Shown piece by piece: positions 25,555 to 33,638 of a stretch of DNA of 64,000 bases. Source of the DNA: Streptomyces sp. CB02980 (GTDB lineage Bacteria; Actinomycetota; Actinomycetes; Streptomycetales; Streptomycetaceae); assembly GCF_014451325.2 (NCBI RefSeq), contig NZ_JACSCH020000007.1, forward strand, positions 309,907-373,906. Direction: 5' to 3'. Within the stretch, counting starts at the first letter, position 1, and every line of letters begins with the position of its first letter. The notes under the pieces are model-generated. The model saw only the letters and a program-made list of their open reading frames with translations. It ran no database searches and was not told where the DNA came from. The position numbers and the translations under genes are program-made.

Positions 25555-26289
25555 GTGGCGAAGAAGGAAGAGACGGACGACGTCTCGCTGTGGGAACGCC
25601 TGGAGCGGCCCGCGGCGGCGCCGCGGGCGTCCCTCAGCGCGGGGAGGATCGCCGAGGTCGCGATCGGCATCGCGGACCGCGAGGGTTTCGCCGCCGTGAC
25701 GATGCGGAAGGTCGCCACCGAACTGGGCGTCGCGCCCATGGCCGCCTATCGGCACGTCAACGGCAAGGACGAGCTGTGGGCGCTCATGATCGACCGGGTG
25801 TCCGGCGAGCTGGCGCCGGTGGACGAGGTCTCCGGCTGGCGGGAGACGCTCCGCGCGTACGCGCTGCGGACCCGGGAGATGATGCTGCGCCACCCCTGGC
25901 TGGCCCATATGCCGGCGCCGCTCTTCGCACTCACCCCGACCCGGATGGCGGCGGCCGAGGCTCAGCTGGCCTCGCTCGACGGGCTCGGACTCGACGTCGA
26001 CACGATGATGGCCGCGTTCCGGGCGGTCAACGCGTACGTCCACGGGGCCACGCAGTCCGAGGCCGCGCTGCTCCAGTACATGGAGGAGCAGGGCTGGCAG
26101 AGCGCCGACGAGACGCGGCGGGGGCTCGCCCCGCAGATGTCGTACCTGATGGAGACCGGGCGCTACCCGACCTACCGGCGGTACACCCGGGGGGCGGCGC
26201 GCAAGGACGACGCGGCCTGGCAGTTCGAGACGGGACTCGACTGCGTGCTCGACGGCGTGGCGGGGATCGTGGAACGCGGCCGGGCATGA
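25555..26289 (+). CDS. TetR/AcrR-family regulator
   Basis: This 244-residue repressor has its helix-turn-helix about residues 27-72 (RIAEVAIGIADREGFAAVTMRKVATEL then VAPMAAYRHVNGKDEL), with the TetR-class C-terminal ligand and dimerisation domain following. An N-terminal extension of about 25 residues precedes it. It is divergent from the flavin reductase-MFS operon and lies directly beside three phased palindromes, so it most likely represses that operon and itself. GTG 25555 follows AGGGAGG. Confidence 0.92.
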   Translation: MAKKEETDDVSLWERLERPAAAPRASLSAGRIAEVAIGIADREGFAAVTMRKVATELGVAPMAAYRHVNGKDELWALMIDRVSGELAPVDEVSGWRETLRAYALRTREMMLRHPWLAHMPAPLFALTPTRMAAAEAQLASLDGLGLDVDTMMAAFRAVNAYVHGATQSEAALLQYMEEQGWQSADETRRGLAPQMSYLMETGRYPTYRRYTRGAARKDDAAWQFETGLDCVLDGVAGIVERGRA

Positions 26290-26290
26290 C

Positions 26291-26322
26291 GACAGGCCCC
26301 CGGGACCACCCGGGGGCCTGTC
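26291..26322. terminator. Terminator after the TetR gene
   Basis: GACAGGCCCCCGGG (26291-26304) pairs perfectly with CCCGGGGGCCTGTC (26309-26322) around a 4-nt loop, directly after the TetR stop. It also lies downstream of the convergent aldehyde dehydrogenase-like gene. Confidence 0.88.
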
Positions 26323-26330
26323 GGATCGAA

Positions 26331-26376
26331 CTGGTGAGCCTGGTCGGACCCGACTGGTGAGCCTGGTCGGACCCGG
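26331..26376. repeat. Two tandem copies of a 23-bp unit
   Basis: CTGGTGAGCCTGGTCGGACC plus CGA is repeated back to back (26331-26353 and 26354-26376). The second copy ends at the stop codon of the truncated aldehyde dehydrogenase gene on the other strand. It may be a recent tandem duplication. Confidence 0.8.
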
Positions 26377-27273
26377 CTAGTACGAAGAGCCGCTCGCGCC
26401 CAGCGAACCCGTCGGGTGCCAGACCGTCTTCGTCTCCAGGAACGCCGTCATGCGGTCCGTGCCCGGGGACTCCGCGAAGTCCTCCGTGCGCGGGCGCAGG
26501 ACGCGCTTCAGGTTGTCCGCCGCCGCGATCTCCAGGTCGCGGGCCAGGTCGCCCTCGGTCGCGCCCGTCAGGTCGATCGCGTTGACGTCCTGGTGGGCCG
26601 CCAGGTGCGGGCCCATCTCCGCGGCCTTGCCGGAGAGGATGTTGACGACACCGCCCGGCAGGTCGGAGGTGGCGAGCACCTCGCCCAGGGAGAGGGCGGG
26701 GAGCGGGGACTTCTCCGAGGCGATGACGACCGCCGTGTTGCCCGTGGCGATCACCGGGGCGATCACCGAGACCAGGCCGAGGAAGGACGAGTCCTGCGGG
26801 GCCACGACCGTGACGACACCGGTCGGCTCGGGCGTGGAGAGGTTGAAGTACGGGCCCGCGACCGGGTTCGCACCGCCCACGACCTGGGCGATCTTGTCCG
26901 TCCAGCCCGCGTACCAGACCCAGCGGTCGATCGCCGCGTCGACGACCTCGGCGGCCTTCGACTTCGACAGGCCCTCCGCCTCGGCGACCTCGCGGACGAA
27001 CTGGTTCTTGTGCCCCTCCAGCATCTCGGCGACGCGGTAGAGGACCTGGCCGCGGTTGTACGCGGTCGCGCCCGCCCAGCCGCCGAAGGCCTTGCGGGCG
27101 GCGACGACCGCGTCACGCGCGTCCTTGCGGGAGGAGAGTGGAGCGTTCGCCAGCCACTTGCCCTTGGAGTCGGTCACCTCGTACACCCGGCCGCTCTCGG
27201 AACGGGGGAACTTGCCCCCGACGTACAGCTTGTAGGTCTTGAAGACGCTCAGCCGCGTCGCCGACTCAGACAT
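26377..27273 (-). CDS. Short aldehyde dehydrogenase-like protein lacking the catalytic domain
   Basis: This 298-residue protein has the N-terminal aldehyde dehydrogenase fold: YKLYVGGKFPRSESGRVYEV, then WAGATAYNRGQVLYRVAEML and the NAD-binding region GVVTVVAPQDSS. It is about 180 residues shorter than normal and has no counterpart of the ELGGK glutamate or GQ-C catalytic cysteine; the tail after LTGATEGDLARDLEIAAADN is unique. The start MSESATRL overlaps the full-length aldehyde dehydrogenase stop by 8 nt. It may serve as a non-catalytic partner of that enzyme in the deoC operon. Confidence 0.85.
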   Translation of the reverse strand: MSESATRLSVFKTYKLYVGGKFPRSESGRVYEVTDSKGKWLANAPLSSRKDARDAVVAARKAFGGWAGATAYNRGQVLYRVAEMLEGHKNQFVREVAEAEGLSKSKAAEVVDAAIDRWVWYAGWTDKIAQVVGGANPVAGPYFNLSTPEPTGVVTVVAPQDSSFLGLVSVIAPVIATGNTAVVIASEKSPLPALSLGEVLATSDLPGGVVNILSGKAAEMGPHLAAHQDVNAIDLTGATEGDLARDLEIAAADNLKRVLRPRTEDFAESPGTDRMTAFLETKTVWHPTGSLGASGSSY

Positions 27274-28702
27274 CGAGGTAGGCCTCCAGACCGTGACGGC
27301 CGCCCTCGCGGCCGAAGCCCGACTCCTTGTATCCGCCGAACGGCGAGGTCGGGTCGAACTTGTTGAACGTGTTGGCCCAGACGACACCGGCGCGGAGCTT
27401 GTTGGCGACCGCCAGGATGCGGGAGCCCTTCTCCGACCAGATGCCGGCGGACAGGCCGTACTGGCTGTTGTTGGCCTTCGCGACGGCCTCGTCGGGCGTA
27501 CGGAAGGTCAGCACCGACAGGACCGGGCCGAAGATCTCGTCGCGGGCGACCGTGTGCGCCTGTGTGACGTTCGTGAAGAGCGTCGGGGCGAACCAGTAAC
27601 CGGCCTCGGGGATGTCGCAGGCGGCGGTCCAGCGCTCGGCGCCCTCCGCCTCGCCCTGCTCCACCAGCGAGGTGATCCGCGCCAGCTGCTCCGAGGAGTT
27701 GATGGCGCCGATGTCGGTGTTCTTGTCCAGCGGGTCGCCGAGGCGGAGGGTGTTCAGACGGCGCTTCAGGCTGTCGAGCAGCTCGTCCTGGATCGACTCC
27801 TGGACGAGGAGGCGCGAGCCCGCGCAGCAGACCTGGCCCTGGTTGAAGAAGATGCCGTTGACGATGCCCTCGACGGCCTGGTCGATGGGGGCGTCGTCGA
27901 AGACGATGTTCGCGCCCTTGCCGCCCAGCTCCAGGGTGACCTTCTTGTCGGTGCCGGCGATCGACCGCGCGATGGCCTTGCCGACGGCGGTCGAACCGGT
28001 GAACGCGACCTTGTTCACGTCCGGGTGCGCGACCAGCGCGGCGCCCGTCTCCCCGTACCCGGGAAGGATGTTGACGACGCCCTTCGGCAGCCCGGCCTGG
28101 CGGCAGATGTCCGCGAAGAACAGGGCGGTCAGCGGGGTCGTCTCGGCCGGCTTCAGGACGACCGTGTTGCCGGTCGCGAGCGCCGGGGCGATCTTCCACG
28201 CCAGCATGAGCAGCGGGAAGTTCCACGGGATGACCTGACCGGCCACGCCGAGCGGGCGCGGGTTCGCGCCGTAGCCCGCGTGGTCGAGCTTGTCGGCCCA
28301 GCCCGCGTAGTAGAAGAAGTGCGCGGCGACCAGCGGGAGGTCCGCGTCGCGCGTCTCCTTGATCGGCTTGCCGTTGTCCAGGGTCTCCAGGACGGCCAGC
28401 TCACGGCTGCGCTCCTGGATGATCCGGGCGATGCGGAAGAGGTACTTGGCGCGCTCGGAGCCGGGCAGCGCCGACCACTTCTCGAACGCCTTGCGGGCCG
28501 CCTTCACCGCACGGTCGACGTCCTCGGCGCCCGCCTGGGCGATCTCGGAGAGGACCTCCTCGGTGGCCGGGGAGACGGTCTTGAAGACCTTGCCGTCGGC
28601 CGCCTCGACGAACTCGCCGTCGATGAAGAGGCCGTAGTTGGGGGCGATGTCGACGACGGACCGGGACTCGGGCGCCGGTGCGTACTCGAATGCAGATGCC
28701 AT
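27266..28702 (-). CDS. Aldehyde dehydrogenase
   Basis: This 478-residue NAD(P)-dependent dehydrogenase has the catalytic Glu in TLELGGKGANIVFDD and catalytic Cys in FNQGQVCCAGSRL. It lies just 5 nt downstream of deoC. DeoC releases acetaldehyde from deoxyribose 5-phosphate, so this enzyme probably oxidises it to acetate or to acetyl-CoA precursors. ATG 28702 (MASAFEYAPAPESR) is chosen because it follows directly on the deoC stop. It is co-transcribed with the shortened paralogue. Confidence 0.92.
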   Translation of the reverse strand: MASAFEYAPAPESRSVVDIAPNYGLFIDGEFVEAADGKVFKTVSPATEEVLSEIAQAGAEDVDRAVKAARKAFEKWSALPGSERAKYLFRIARIIQERSRELAVLETLDNGKPIKETRDADLPLVAAHFFYYAGWADKLDHAGYGANPRPLGVAGQVIPWNFPLLMLAWKIAPALATGNTVVLKPAETTPLTALFFADICRQAGLPKGVVNILPGYGETGAALVAHPDVNKVAFTGSTAVGKAIARSIAGTDKKVTLELGGKGANIVFDDAPIDQAVEGIVNGIFFNQGQVCCAGSRLLVQESIQDELLDSLKRRLNTLRLGDPLDKNTDIGAINSSEQLARITSLVEQGEAEGAERWTAACDIPEAGYWFAPTLFTNVTQAHTVARDEIFGPVLSVLTFRTPDEAVAKANNSQYGLSAGIWSEKGSRILAVANKLRAGVVWANTFNKFDPTSPFGGYKESGFGREGGRHGLEAYLDV

Positions 28703-28707
28703 GTTGA

Positions 28708-29667
28708 TCAGTCCACCGTCACGTAATCGGGGCCGGAGTAACGGCCGGTCGCCAGCTTCTGGCGCTGCATCAGCAGGTCGTTGAGCAGGCTGGAAGCGCC
28801 GAAGCGGAACCAGTGGTTGTCCAGCCAGTCCTCGCCCACGGTCTCGTTGACGAGAACCAGGAACTTGATGGCTTCCTTGGTGTTCCGGATGCCGCCGGCC
28901 GGCTTCACGCCGATCTGCACGCCGGTCTGCGCGCGGAAGTCGCGCACCGCCTCCAGCATGAGCAGCGTGTTGGCCGGGGTGGCGTTGACCGCGACCTTTC
29001 CGGTCGAGGTCTTGATGAAGTCCGCGCCGGCCATCATGCCGAGCCAGGAGGCGCGGCGGATGTTGTCGTACGTGGACAGCTCGCCGGTCTCGAAGATCAC
29101 CTTGAGGCGGGCGCGGTCGCCGCACTCCGCCTTGATCGCGGCGATCTGCTCGTAGACCTTCAGGTAGTGGCCGGCGAGGAAGGCGCCGCGGTCGATGACC
29201 ATGTCGATCTCGTCGGCGCCGGCGGCGATGGCGTCGGCCGTGTCGGCCAGCTTCACGGGGAGCGCGGCGCGCCCGGCCGGGAAGGCGGTGGCGACGGAGG
29301 CGACCTTGACGCCGGAGCCCGCGACGGCGGCCTTGGCGGTGGCCACCATGTCCGGATAGACGCAGACGGCGGCGGTCGTCGGGGTCGCACGGTCGGTCGG
29401 ATCGGGACGGACGGCCTTGGCGGCGAGCGCCCGGACCTTGCCCGGGGTGTCCGCGCCTTCGAGCGTCGTCAGGTCGATCATGGAAATGGCCAGGTCGATG
29501 GCGTACGCCTTGGACGTGGTCTTGATCGAGCGGGTGCCGAGGGACGCGGCGCGCGCCTCCAGGCCGACGGCGTCGACGCCGGGCAGCCCGTGGAGGAAGC
29601 GGCGCAGCGCACCGTCGGACGCGGTCACGTCGGCGAATGCGGATGCTGCGGATGCAGTGGTGGGCAT
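28708..29667 (-). CDS. deoC: Deoxyribose-phosphate aldolase
   Basis: This 319-residue class I aldolase splits 2-deoxyribose 5-phosphate to glyceraldehyde 3-phosphate and acetaldehyde. The Schiff-base Lys lies in GADFIKTSTGK, the second Lys in VGVKPAGGIRNT-type sequence (IGVKPAGGIRNT), and DEIDMVIDRGAFLAG is also conserved. It is the first gene of an operon with two aldehyde dehydrogenase genes. ATG 29667 is 19 nt from a perfect regulon palindrome. An N-terminal Ala/Thr extension of about 15 residues precedes the barrel. Confidence 0.95.
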   Translation of the reverse strand: MPTTASAASAFADVTASDGALRRFLHGLPGVDAVGLEARAASLGTRSIKTTSKAYAIDLAISMIDLTTLEGADTPGKVRALAAKAVRPDPTDRATPTTAAVCVYPDMVATAKAAVAGSGVKVASVATAFPAGRAALPVKLADTADAIAAGADEIDMVIDRGAFLAGHYLKVYEQIAAIKAECGDRARLKVIFETGELSTYDNIRRASWLGMMAGADFIKTSTGKVAVNATPANTLLMLEAVRDFRAQTGVQIGVKPAGGIRNTKEAIKFLVLVNETVGEDWLDNHWFRFGASSLLNDLLMQRQKLATGRYSGPDYVTVD

Positions 29668-29686
29668 GGTCACCAGTCGAGCATAT

Positions 29687-29698
29687 CTACGCGCGTAG
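29687..29698. promoter_or_regulatory. Nucleoside-regulon palindrome, copy 4 (CTACGCGCGTAG)
   Basis: A perfect 12-bp palindrome starts 19 nt upstream of the deoC ATG on the minus strand. Its position relative to the start is close to that at add (16 nt) and deoA (14 nt). Confidence 0.8.
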
Positions 29699-29788
29699 CG
29701 ACCTGTACAGGGGACCGGCTTCGCAGAGCCCGAGGTCACAGCCGGGCGTCGGCGTGGTGGCGTGCGCCGGGAGGGGGTGGTGAGCCCT

Positions 29789-29804
29789 GTCACACGCCCG
29801 TGAC
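29789..29804. promoter_or_regulatory. Candidate AfsQ1 box upstream of the surface-protein gene
   Basis: GTCAC (29789-29793), ACGCCC, GTGAC (29800-29804) fits GTnAC-N6-GTnAC. Extended by three bases (CCT) at the left, it matches the sigQ-afsQ1 site at 17 of 19 positions. It lies 139 nt before ATG 29944. A T-run and TCAATAGATT at about 29833 further downstream could be promoter elements. Confidence 0.65.
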
Positions 29805-29943
29805 GCGGAGTGGACGAGTCCTGAATACAAGATCAATAGATTTTTTCCTGCAGCCAGCCAGACCTCACCGGACAGCACGAACGGACCGAGAAAAAGCGGC
29901 ATGCGACTCTCCCATCCACCTGCCTGAATTCACAGGAGTCGTT

Positions 29944-31335
29944 ATGCGCACCGCCCTTCGCACCGCCATCGCCACCGCCCTCGTCGCGGGCGTCGCGATC
30001 ACCGCTCCGGCGCTCGCCGCCGGTGCCGCCTTCGCCGCCGGTACGACCCCGGCGCCGAAGGCCACCACGGCCGCCGCCCCGGCCGTCACCGCGGAGGACG
30101 CCCCGGCCGTCACCGCGGAGGACGCCCCCGTCCGCACGGTCCAGCTGGCCGGCGGGCTGTCGGCGAAGGTGTACGCCAAGGGCGACCAGCACCCGTACTA
30201 CACCGCCACCGTCGTGCGGGACGGGCACGTGCTCGGCGAGCTGAAGGCGGGCGGCGGCTACGCCCAGCAGGACACCGAGGTCTTCGCCGGACACTCGGTG
30301 ACCCTGAACTCCGAGGGCGAGGTGACCGCGACCGCGGTCGACACCCCGAAGGGCACCCTCGTCCGTACCGAGACGCTCCTGACCGGCACCGTCGCCAAGA
30401 TCTACAAGGTCAACCAGCTGGACTACCGCGCGGAGCTCTTCCGCCAGGGCAGCCCGGTCGGCGTCGTGGAGGCGAACAGCCGCTCCGCCGCGGGGCAGGA
30501 CAACGGCGAGTTCTTCGTCCTGAACCAGGACGGCACGACCCACAACTGGATCGGGAACATCGCCCCGAACACCCCCGGCCTCTACCGCCTCGTCGACGGC
30601 ACCGTCCTCCAGCTCGCGAAGAAGGACGGGCGCTTCGGCCTCCAGCTGATCGAGAACGGCAAGGGCCGCGGCTACACGTACGTGAACGGCGCCCGCGCCG
30701 TGTGGACCTTCGGCAAGGCGGTCGTCGTCCTGGAGTCGGACGGACAGTTCGCCGCGTACGTGCCCGGCTACAGGTACCAGGCGGCCCCGAAGCCCGTCGT
30801 CGAGGCCCCGGCCCCCGTCGCCACCGGCGAGTGCACGGTCCAGCAGGTCGTCCCCTCGGTGTTCGGGCTCGGGTGGACCGTCGCCCTCACCAACGACCTG
30901 GAGAAGGGCCCGAAGGCGGTCCTCACGGACGAGCAGGGCGAGGTGCGCGGGACGGCGGACCGCGCCCACCCCTTCGACAGCGCCGTTGGGCTCAAGATCG
31001 AGGGTGCCGGCACCCTCGCCCCGCGGTTCGGCCAGCGCACCCAGGGCGGTGACACGCCGTTCCGCTGGACCTCCTTCCCGGCGCTCCCGAAGGGCTGCGA
31101 GAAGGACGGCTCCACCGCGTCCCCGACGCCCTCCGCCACCACCGGCACGAACGTCACCGCGAACAACGCCGGCCAGACCTCCGTCGTCCCGAAGGGCGGC
31201 GTCGCGGCCGGTGCCGAGCTCGGCGCGTCGGACGACTCCACCGCGCTCGTCGCGGCCGGTGCCGGTGCCGCCTCGCTCGCTGCCGCGGGCCTCGGCTTCG
31301 TGGTCCTGCGCCGCCGGGCCTCCGCCCGCGTCTGA
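29944..31335 (+). CDS. Cell-surface protein, predicted class F sortase partner
   Basis: This 463-residue exported protein has a signal peptide (TALRTAIATALVAGVAI, cleaved near AFAA), then an exact duplication of AVTAEDAP, a beta-rich region of about 350 residues with repeating TVAKIY/SAKVYAKG strands, and a C-terminal segment of small residues (AAGAGAASLAAAGLGFVVL) followed by RRR. This is the shape of a sortase sorting signal, but no LPXTG or LAXTG occurs; VPKGGVAAG stands where the motif would be. The gene directly downstream encodes a class F sortase. AGGAG precedes ATG 29944. Confidence 0.8.
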   Translation: MRTALRTAIATALVAGVAITAPALAAGAAFAAGTTPAPKATTAAAPAVTAEDAPAVTAEDAPVRTVQLAGGLSAKVYAKGDQHPYYTATVVRDGHVLGELKAGGGYAQQDTEVFAGHSVTLNSEGEVTATAVDTPKGTLVRTETLLTGTVAKIYKVNQLDYRAELFRQGSPVGVVEANSRSAAGQDNGEFFVLNQDGTTHNWIGNIAPNTPGLYRLVDGTVLQLAKKDGRFGLQLIENGKGRGYTYVNGARAVWTFGKAVVVLESDGQFAAYVPGYRYQAAPKPVVEAPAPVATGECTVQQVVPSVFGLGWTVALTNDLEKGPKAVLTDEQGEVRGTADRAHPFDSAVGLKIEGAGTLAPRFGQRTQGGDTPFRWTSFPALPKGCEKDGSTASPTPSATTGTNVTANNAGQTSVVPKGGVAAGAELGASDDSTALVAAGAGAASLAAAGLGFVVLRRRASARV

Positions 31336-31446
31336 TCCCGCACCACCCGTCTCCTCGCCCTTCGACCCGAGCGGGAGCACACCCCACCCCTGGCCGGCCG
31401 TCGCACTCCACGCGGCGGCCGGCCGCACCCTGTCCGGAGCCCTCCC

Positions 31447-32088
31447 GTGAACCGTCGCCGTGCCCGTACCGCCTCCGTCCTCCTCCTGGCCGGCCTCGCC
31501 GCGCTCACCGGCTGCTCGGCCGGGAGCGGGCAGCAGGCCGTCACCCCGCCCGCGCGGATCTCCGAGGCCACCGCCGCCCCCACGCCGGACGCGAGCTCCG
31601 CCCCCGTCCGTCCGCTCGCCCGCTCCCTGCCCGTCCGGGTCCGGGTCCCCGCCGCCGGGGTCGACACCGGCCCCACCGGGCCCGTCCTGGAGCTCGGGCT
31701 CGCCGCCGACGGCACCGTCGAGGTGCCCTCGGTCGCGGACGCCGACCGCATCGGCTGGTACGACAAAGGCGTCACACCCGGGCAGACCGGCCCCGCCGTC
31801 CTCATCGGGCACTTCGACACCGCCCGGGGCCCCGCCGTACTGAAGAACGTGTCCAAGGTCGCGGTCGGCGACGAGATCACCGTGACCCGGGCCGACGGCA
31901 CCACCGCGGTCTTCCGGGTCAGGGAACTGGAGCAGGTCGACAAGGACGCCTTCCCGACGGCCAAGGTGTACGGCGACACCGACCGCCCCGAGCTGCGCCT
32001 CATCACCTGCGGCGGCGAGCTGACCGACGGCCACCGCCCCGACAACATCATTCTGTACGCGGATCTCGTGGCCACGCGGGCCGCCTGA
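31447..32088 (+). CDS. Class F sortase, putative lipoprotein
   Basis: This 213-residue sortase has catalytic His122 in LIGHFDTARG, Cys188 in LRLITCGG and a likely Arg in GHRPDN. Class F enzymes are compact actinobacterial sortases. The N terminus reads RRRARTASVLLLAGLAALTGC with a good lipobox (LTGC, Cys23), so it may be held by a lipid rather than by the usual membrane helix. It follows the surface protein after 111 nt. GTG 31447 is the only reasonable start. Confidence 0.9.
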   Translation: MNRRRARTASVLLLAGLAALTGCSAGSGQQAVTPPARISEATAAPTPDASSAPVRPLARSLPVRVRVPAAGVDTGPTGPVLELGLAADGTVEVPSVADADRIGWYDKGVTPGQTGPAVLIGHFDTARGPAVLKNVSKVAVGDEITVTRADGTTAVFRVRELEQVDKDAFPTAKVYGDTDRPELRLITCGGELTDGHRPDNIILYADLVATRAA

Positions 32089-32122
32089 GCCCCCACCGGC
32101 CCACTGAGGCAGAATCGGCCCC

Positions 32123-32869
32123 ATGACGACCCCCGAGCCGACCCCCGAGCCCAGCCACGAGCCGAGCCGCGAGTCGACCCCCGAGCAGCCGTCCGCCGGG
32201 AAGAAGCCCGCGGGGCGGAAGCCCGCCGGGCAGAAGTCCGCAGGGCGGCAGTCCACGGGGCCGGAGTCCCCCGACCGTGTCTTCCGGTCGCCGCTCGGGA
32301 TCGCGAGCGGGGTGTTCCTGCTGATCCTCGCGGCACTGTTCGCCGGTGACGTGCTGTTCCGCGGCGAGGGCCGGTCGCCCTGGCTCGCGCTCGCGGGCCT
32401 CCTCCTCGCCGTGCCGCTGATCGTGGCCTTCACGATCCGGCCCGCCGTGTACGCCAACGACGACCGGCTCCGGATCCGCAACCCGTTCCGGTCGATCACG
32501 CTGCCCTGGTCGACGGTCGCCGACGTCCGCGCCGGCTACTCCAGCGAGGTCTTCACCCAGGACGGCGCGAAGTACCAGCTGTGGGCCGTCCCCGTCTCTC
32601 TGCGCCAGCGCAAGAAGGCGGCCCGCCGCGCCTCCCGCGCCTCCCAGGACGACCCGCACGGCCGTACCTCGGTCACCGCCGACGTCCGGGACAGCTCGTC
32701 GCGCACCGCGCCCACCGACCAGACCGTCGCCGATCTGCGCGAGCTCGCCGAGCGCCGCGCGGGCACCCCGGGCGCGCGGGGCGAGGCGCGGGTGCGCTGG
32801 GCGTACGAGATCGTCGGCCCCGCGGCGGCCGGGCTGCTGCTCCTGGTGATCCTTCTCGCGACGGGCTGA
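32123..32869 (+). CDS. PH-domain membrane protein
   Basis: This 248-residue protein has a Pro/Lys-rich N-terminal tail with AGKKPAGRKPAGQKSAG repeats, two membrane segments (about residues 55-75 and 84-103), and a small bacterial PH-like domain (TIRPAVYANDDRLRIRNPFRSITLPWSTVADVRAGYSSEVF). A last hydrophobic segment ends at ATG. Such proteins are common next to envelope genes but lack an assigned role. The stop codon lies within a tandem repeat that continues downstream. Confidence 0.82.
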   Translation: MTTPEPTPEPSHEPSRESTPEQPSAGKKPAGRKPAGQKSAGRQSTGPESPDRVFRSPLGIASGVFLLILAALFAGDVLFRGEGRSPWLALAGLLLAVPLIVAFTIRPAVYANDDRLRIRNPFRSITLPWSTVADVRAGYSSEVFTQDGAKYQLWAVPVSLRQRKKAARRASRASQDDPHGRTSVTADVRDSSSRTAPTDQTVADLRELAERRAGTPGARGEARVRWAYEIVGPAAAGLLLLVILLATG

Positions 32870-32992
32870 CCCTGCTCGCGACGGTCGGCCCCCCCCCTCG
32901 CGACGGGCTGACCCTGCTCGCGACGGTCGGCCCCCCTCGCGACGGACCGACCCTGCTCGCGACGGTCGCCCCCTCACGACGGGCCGACCCTT
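32855..32992. repeat. Tandem repeat array spanning the PH-protein stop codon
   Basis: Alternating units CTCGCGACGGGCTGACCCTG and CTCGCGACGGTCGGCC followed by variable C runs occur three and a half times with a period of about 40 bp. The first unit includes the last codons and stop of the PH-domain gene. The remaining 32993-33188 stretch before the next gene holds only a possible promoter (TTAGCACC and CAATAGATT near 33120-33155); no further gene was seen there. Confidence 0.85.
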
Positions 32993-33188
32993 CGCAGAAT
33001 CGGCACGTCCACAGCCGGCGCGGGGCGCCGATCTCGTCAGACTGTCCTGTTCCCGAGGGGTCGCACGCGCTGCCGGTGTCCTAGGGGCAACCTCCTGGTG
33101 AAGCGTGCAACCCCGCAATTGGTTTAGCACCCAACAGTCACTCCGGTCTCAATAGATTGCGCTTGCCGAGACTGTGGGGGTGGGGGCG

Positions 33189-33560
33189 ATGACCAAGGAC
33201 ACCGGTGTGTCCGGGACGCGTTGTCTGGTCGACATGGGGGCCGACGGACGCTACGGATGGCGACTCGTCGCGCAGAACGGGAGGGTCGTCGCGCGTTCGG
33301 GGGTCTGTTACGACGACCACGCCCGGTGCCGGGAGGCCTTCACGGCCCTGTGCACCGGGCACGCGGACATGGCCGGCGGTGTCCAGCACACGGCCGGCGG
33401 CAACGGCTGGGTGTGGCTGCTGCGCGACGCCGAGGGGCGTACCGCCGCCCTCTCGGGACGCTCCTACGAGCGTCATTCCACCTGTCGTACCGCCTATGCG
33501 CGGTTCCGCGCCCTGATCGCCGCCGAGGGGCCCAGATGGGCCTCGACTGCCTTACGGTGA
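33189..33560 (+). CDS. Tandem DUF1508 (YegP/UPF0339-like) protein
   Basis: This 123-residue protein has two copies of the short DUF1508 repeat: GRYGWRLVAQNGRVVARSGVCYDDHARCREAF and GWVWLLRDAEGRTAALSGRSYERHSTCRTAYARF. Each copy has the W-x-L, NG or EG turn and S-x-x-Y. The family function is unknown. ATG 33189 follows a G-rich ribosome site. It lies just upstream of the Pst-like cluster but a hairpin separates them. Confidence 0.8.
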   Translation: MTKDTGVSGTRCLVDMGADGRYGWRLVAQNGRVVARSGVCYDDHARCREAFTALCTGHADMAGGVQHTAGGNGWVWLLRDAEGRTAALSGRSYERHSTCRTAYARFRALIAAEGPRWASTALR

Positions 33561-33581
33561 ACGGAAGTTGCCCCCCGCACT

Positions 33582-33602
33582 CCCCTCGTTCACGTCGAGG
33601 GG
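33582..33602. promoter_or_regulatory. Inverted repeat upstream of the Pst-like cluster
   Basis: CCCCTCG (33582-33588) and CGAGGGG (33596-33602) pair around TTCACGT. It could terminate the DUF1508 gene or act on pstC. The overlapping GTTCACGTCGA (33588) and GTCCACCGGGC (33610), spaced 22 bp, resemble PHO box units only weakly. Confidence 0.4.
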
Positions 33603-33638
33603 AACACCTGTCCACCGGGCGGGACTTACGTCCTTCCC

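Noticed and set aside
33588..33620. PHO box upstream of the Pst-like cluster
   Set aside because: Only GTTCACG fits the repeat well; the 11-bp units at 33599 and 33610 are poor matches, so PhoP control cannot be claimed.
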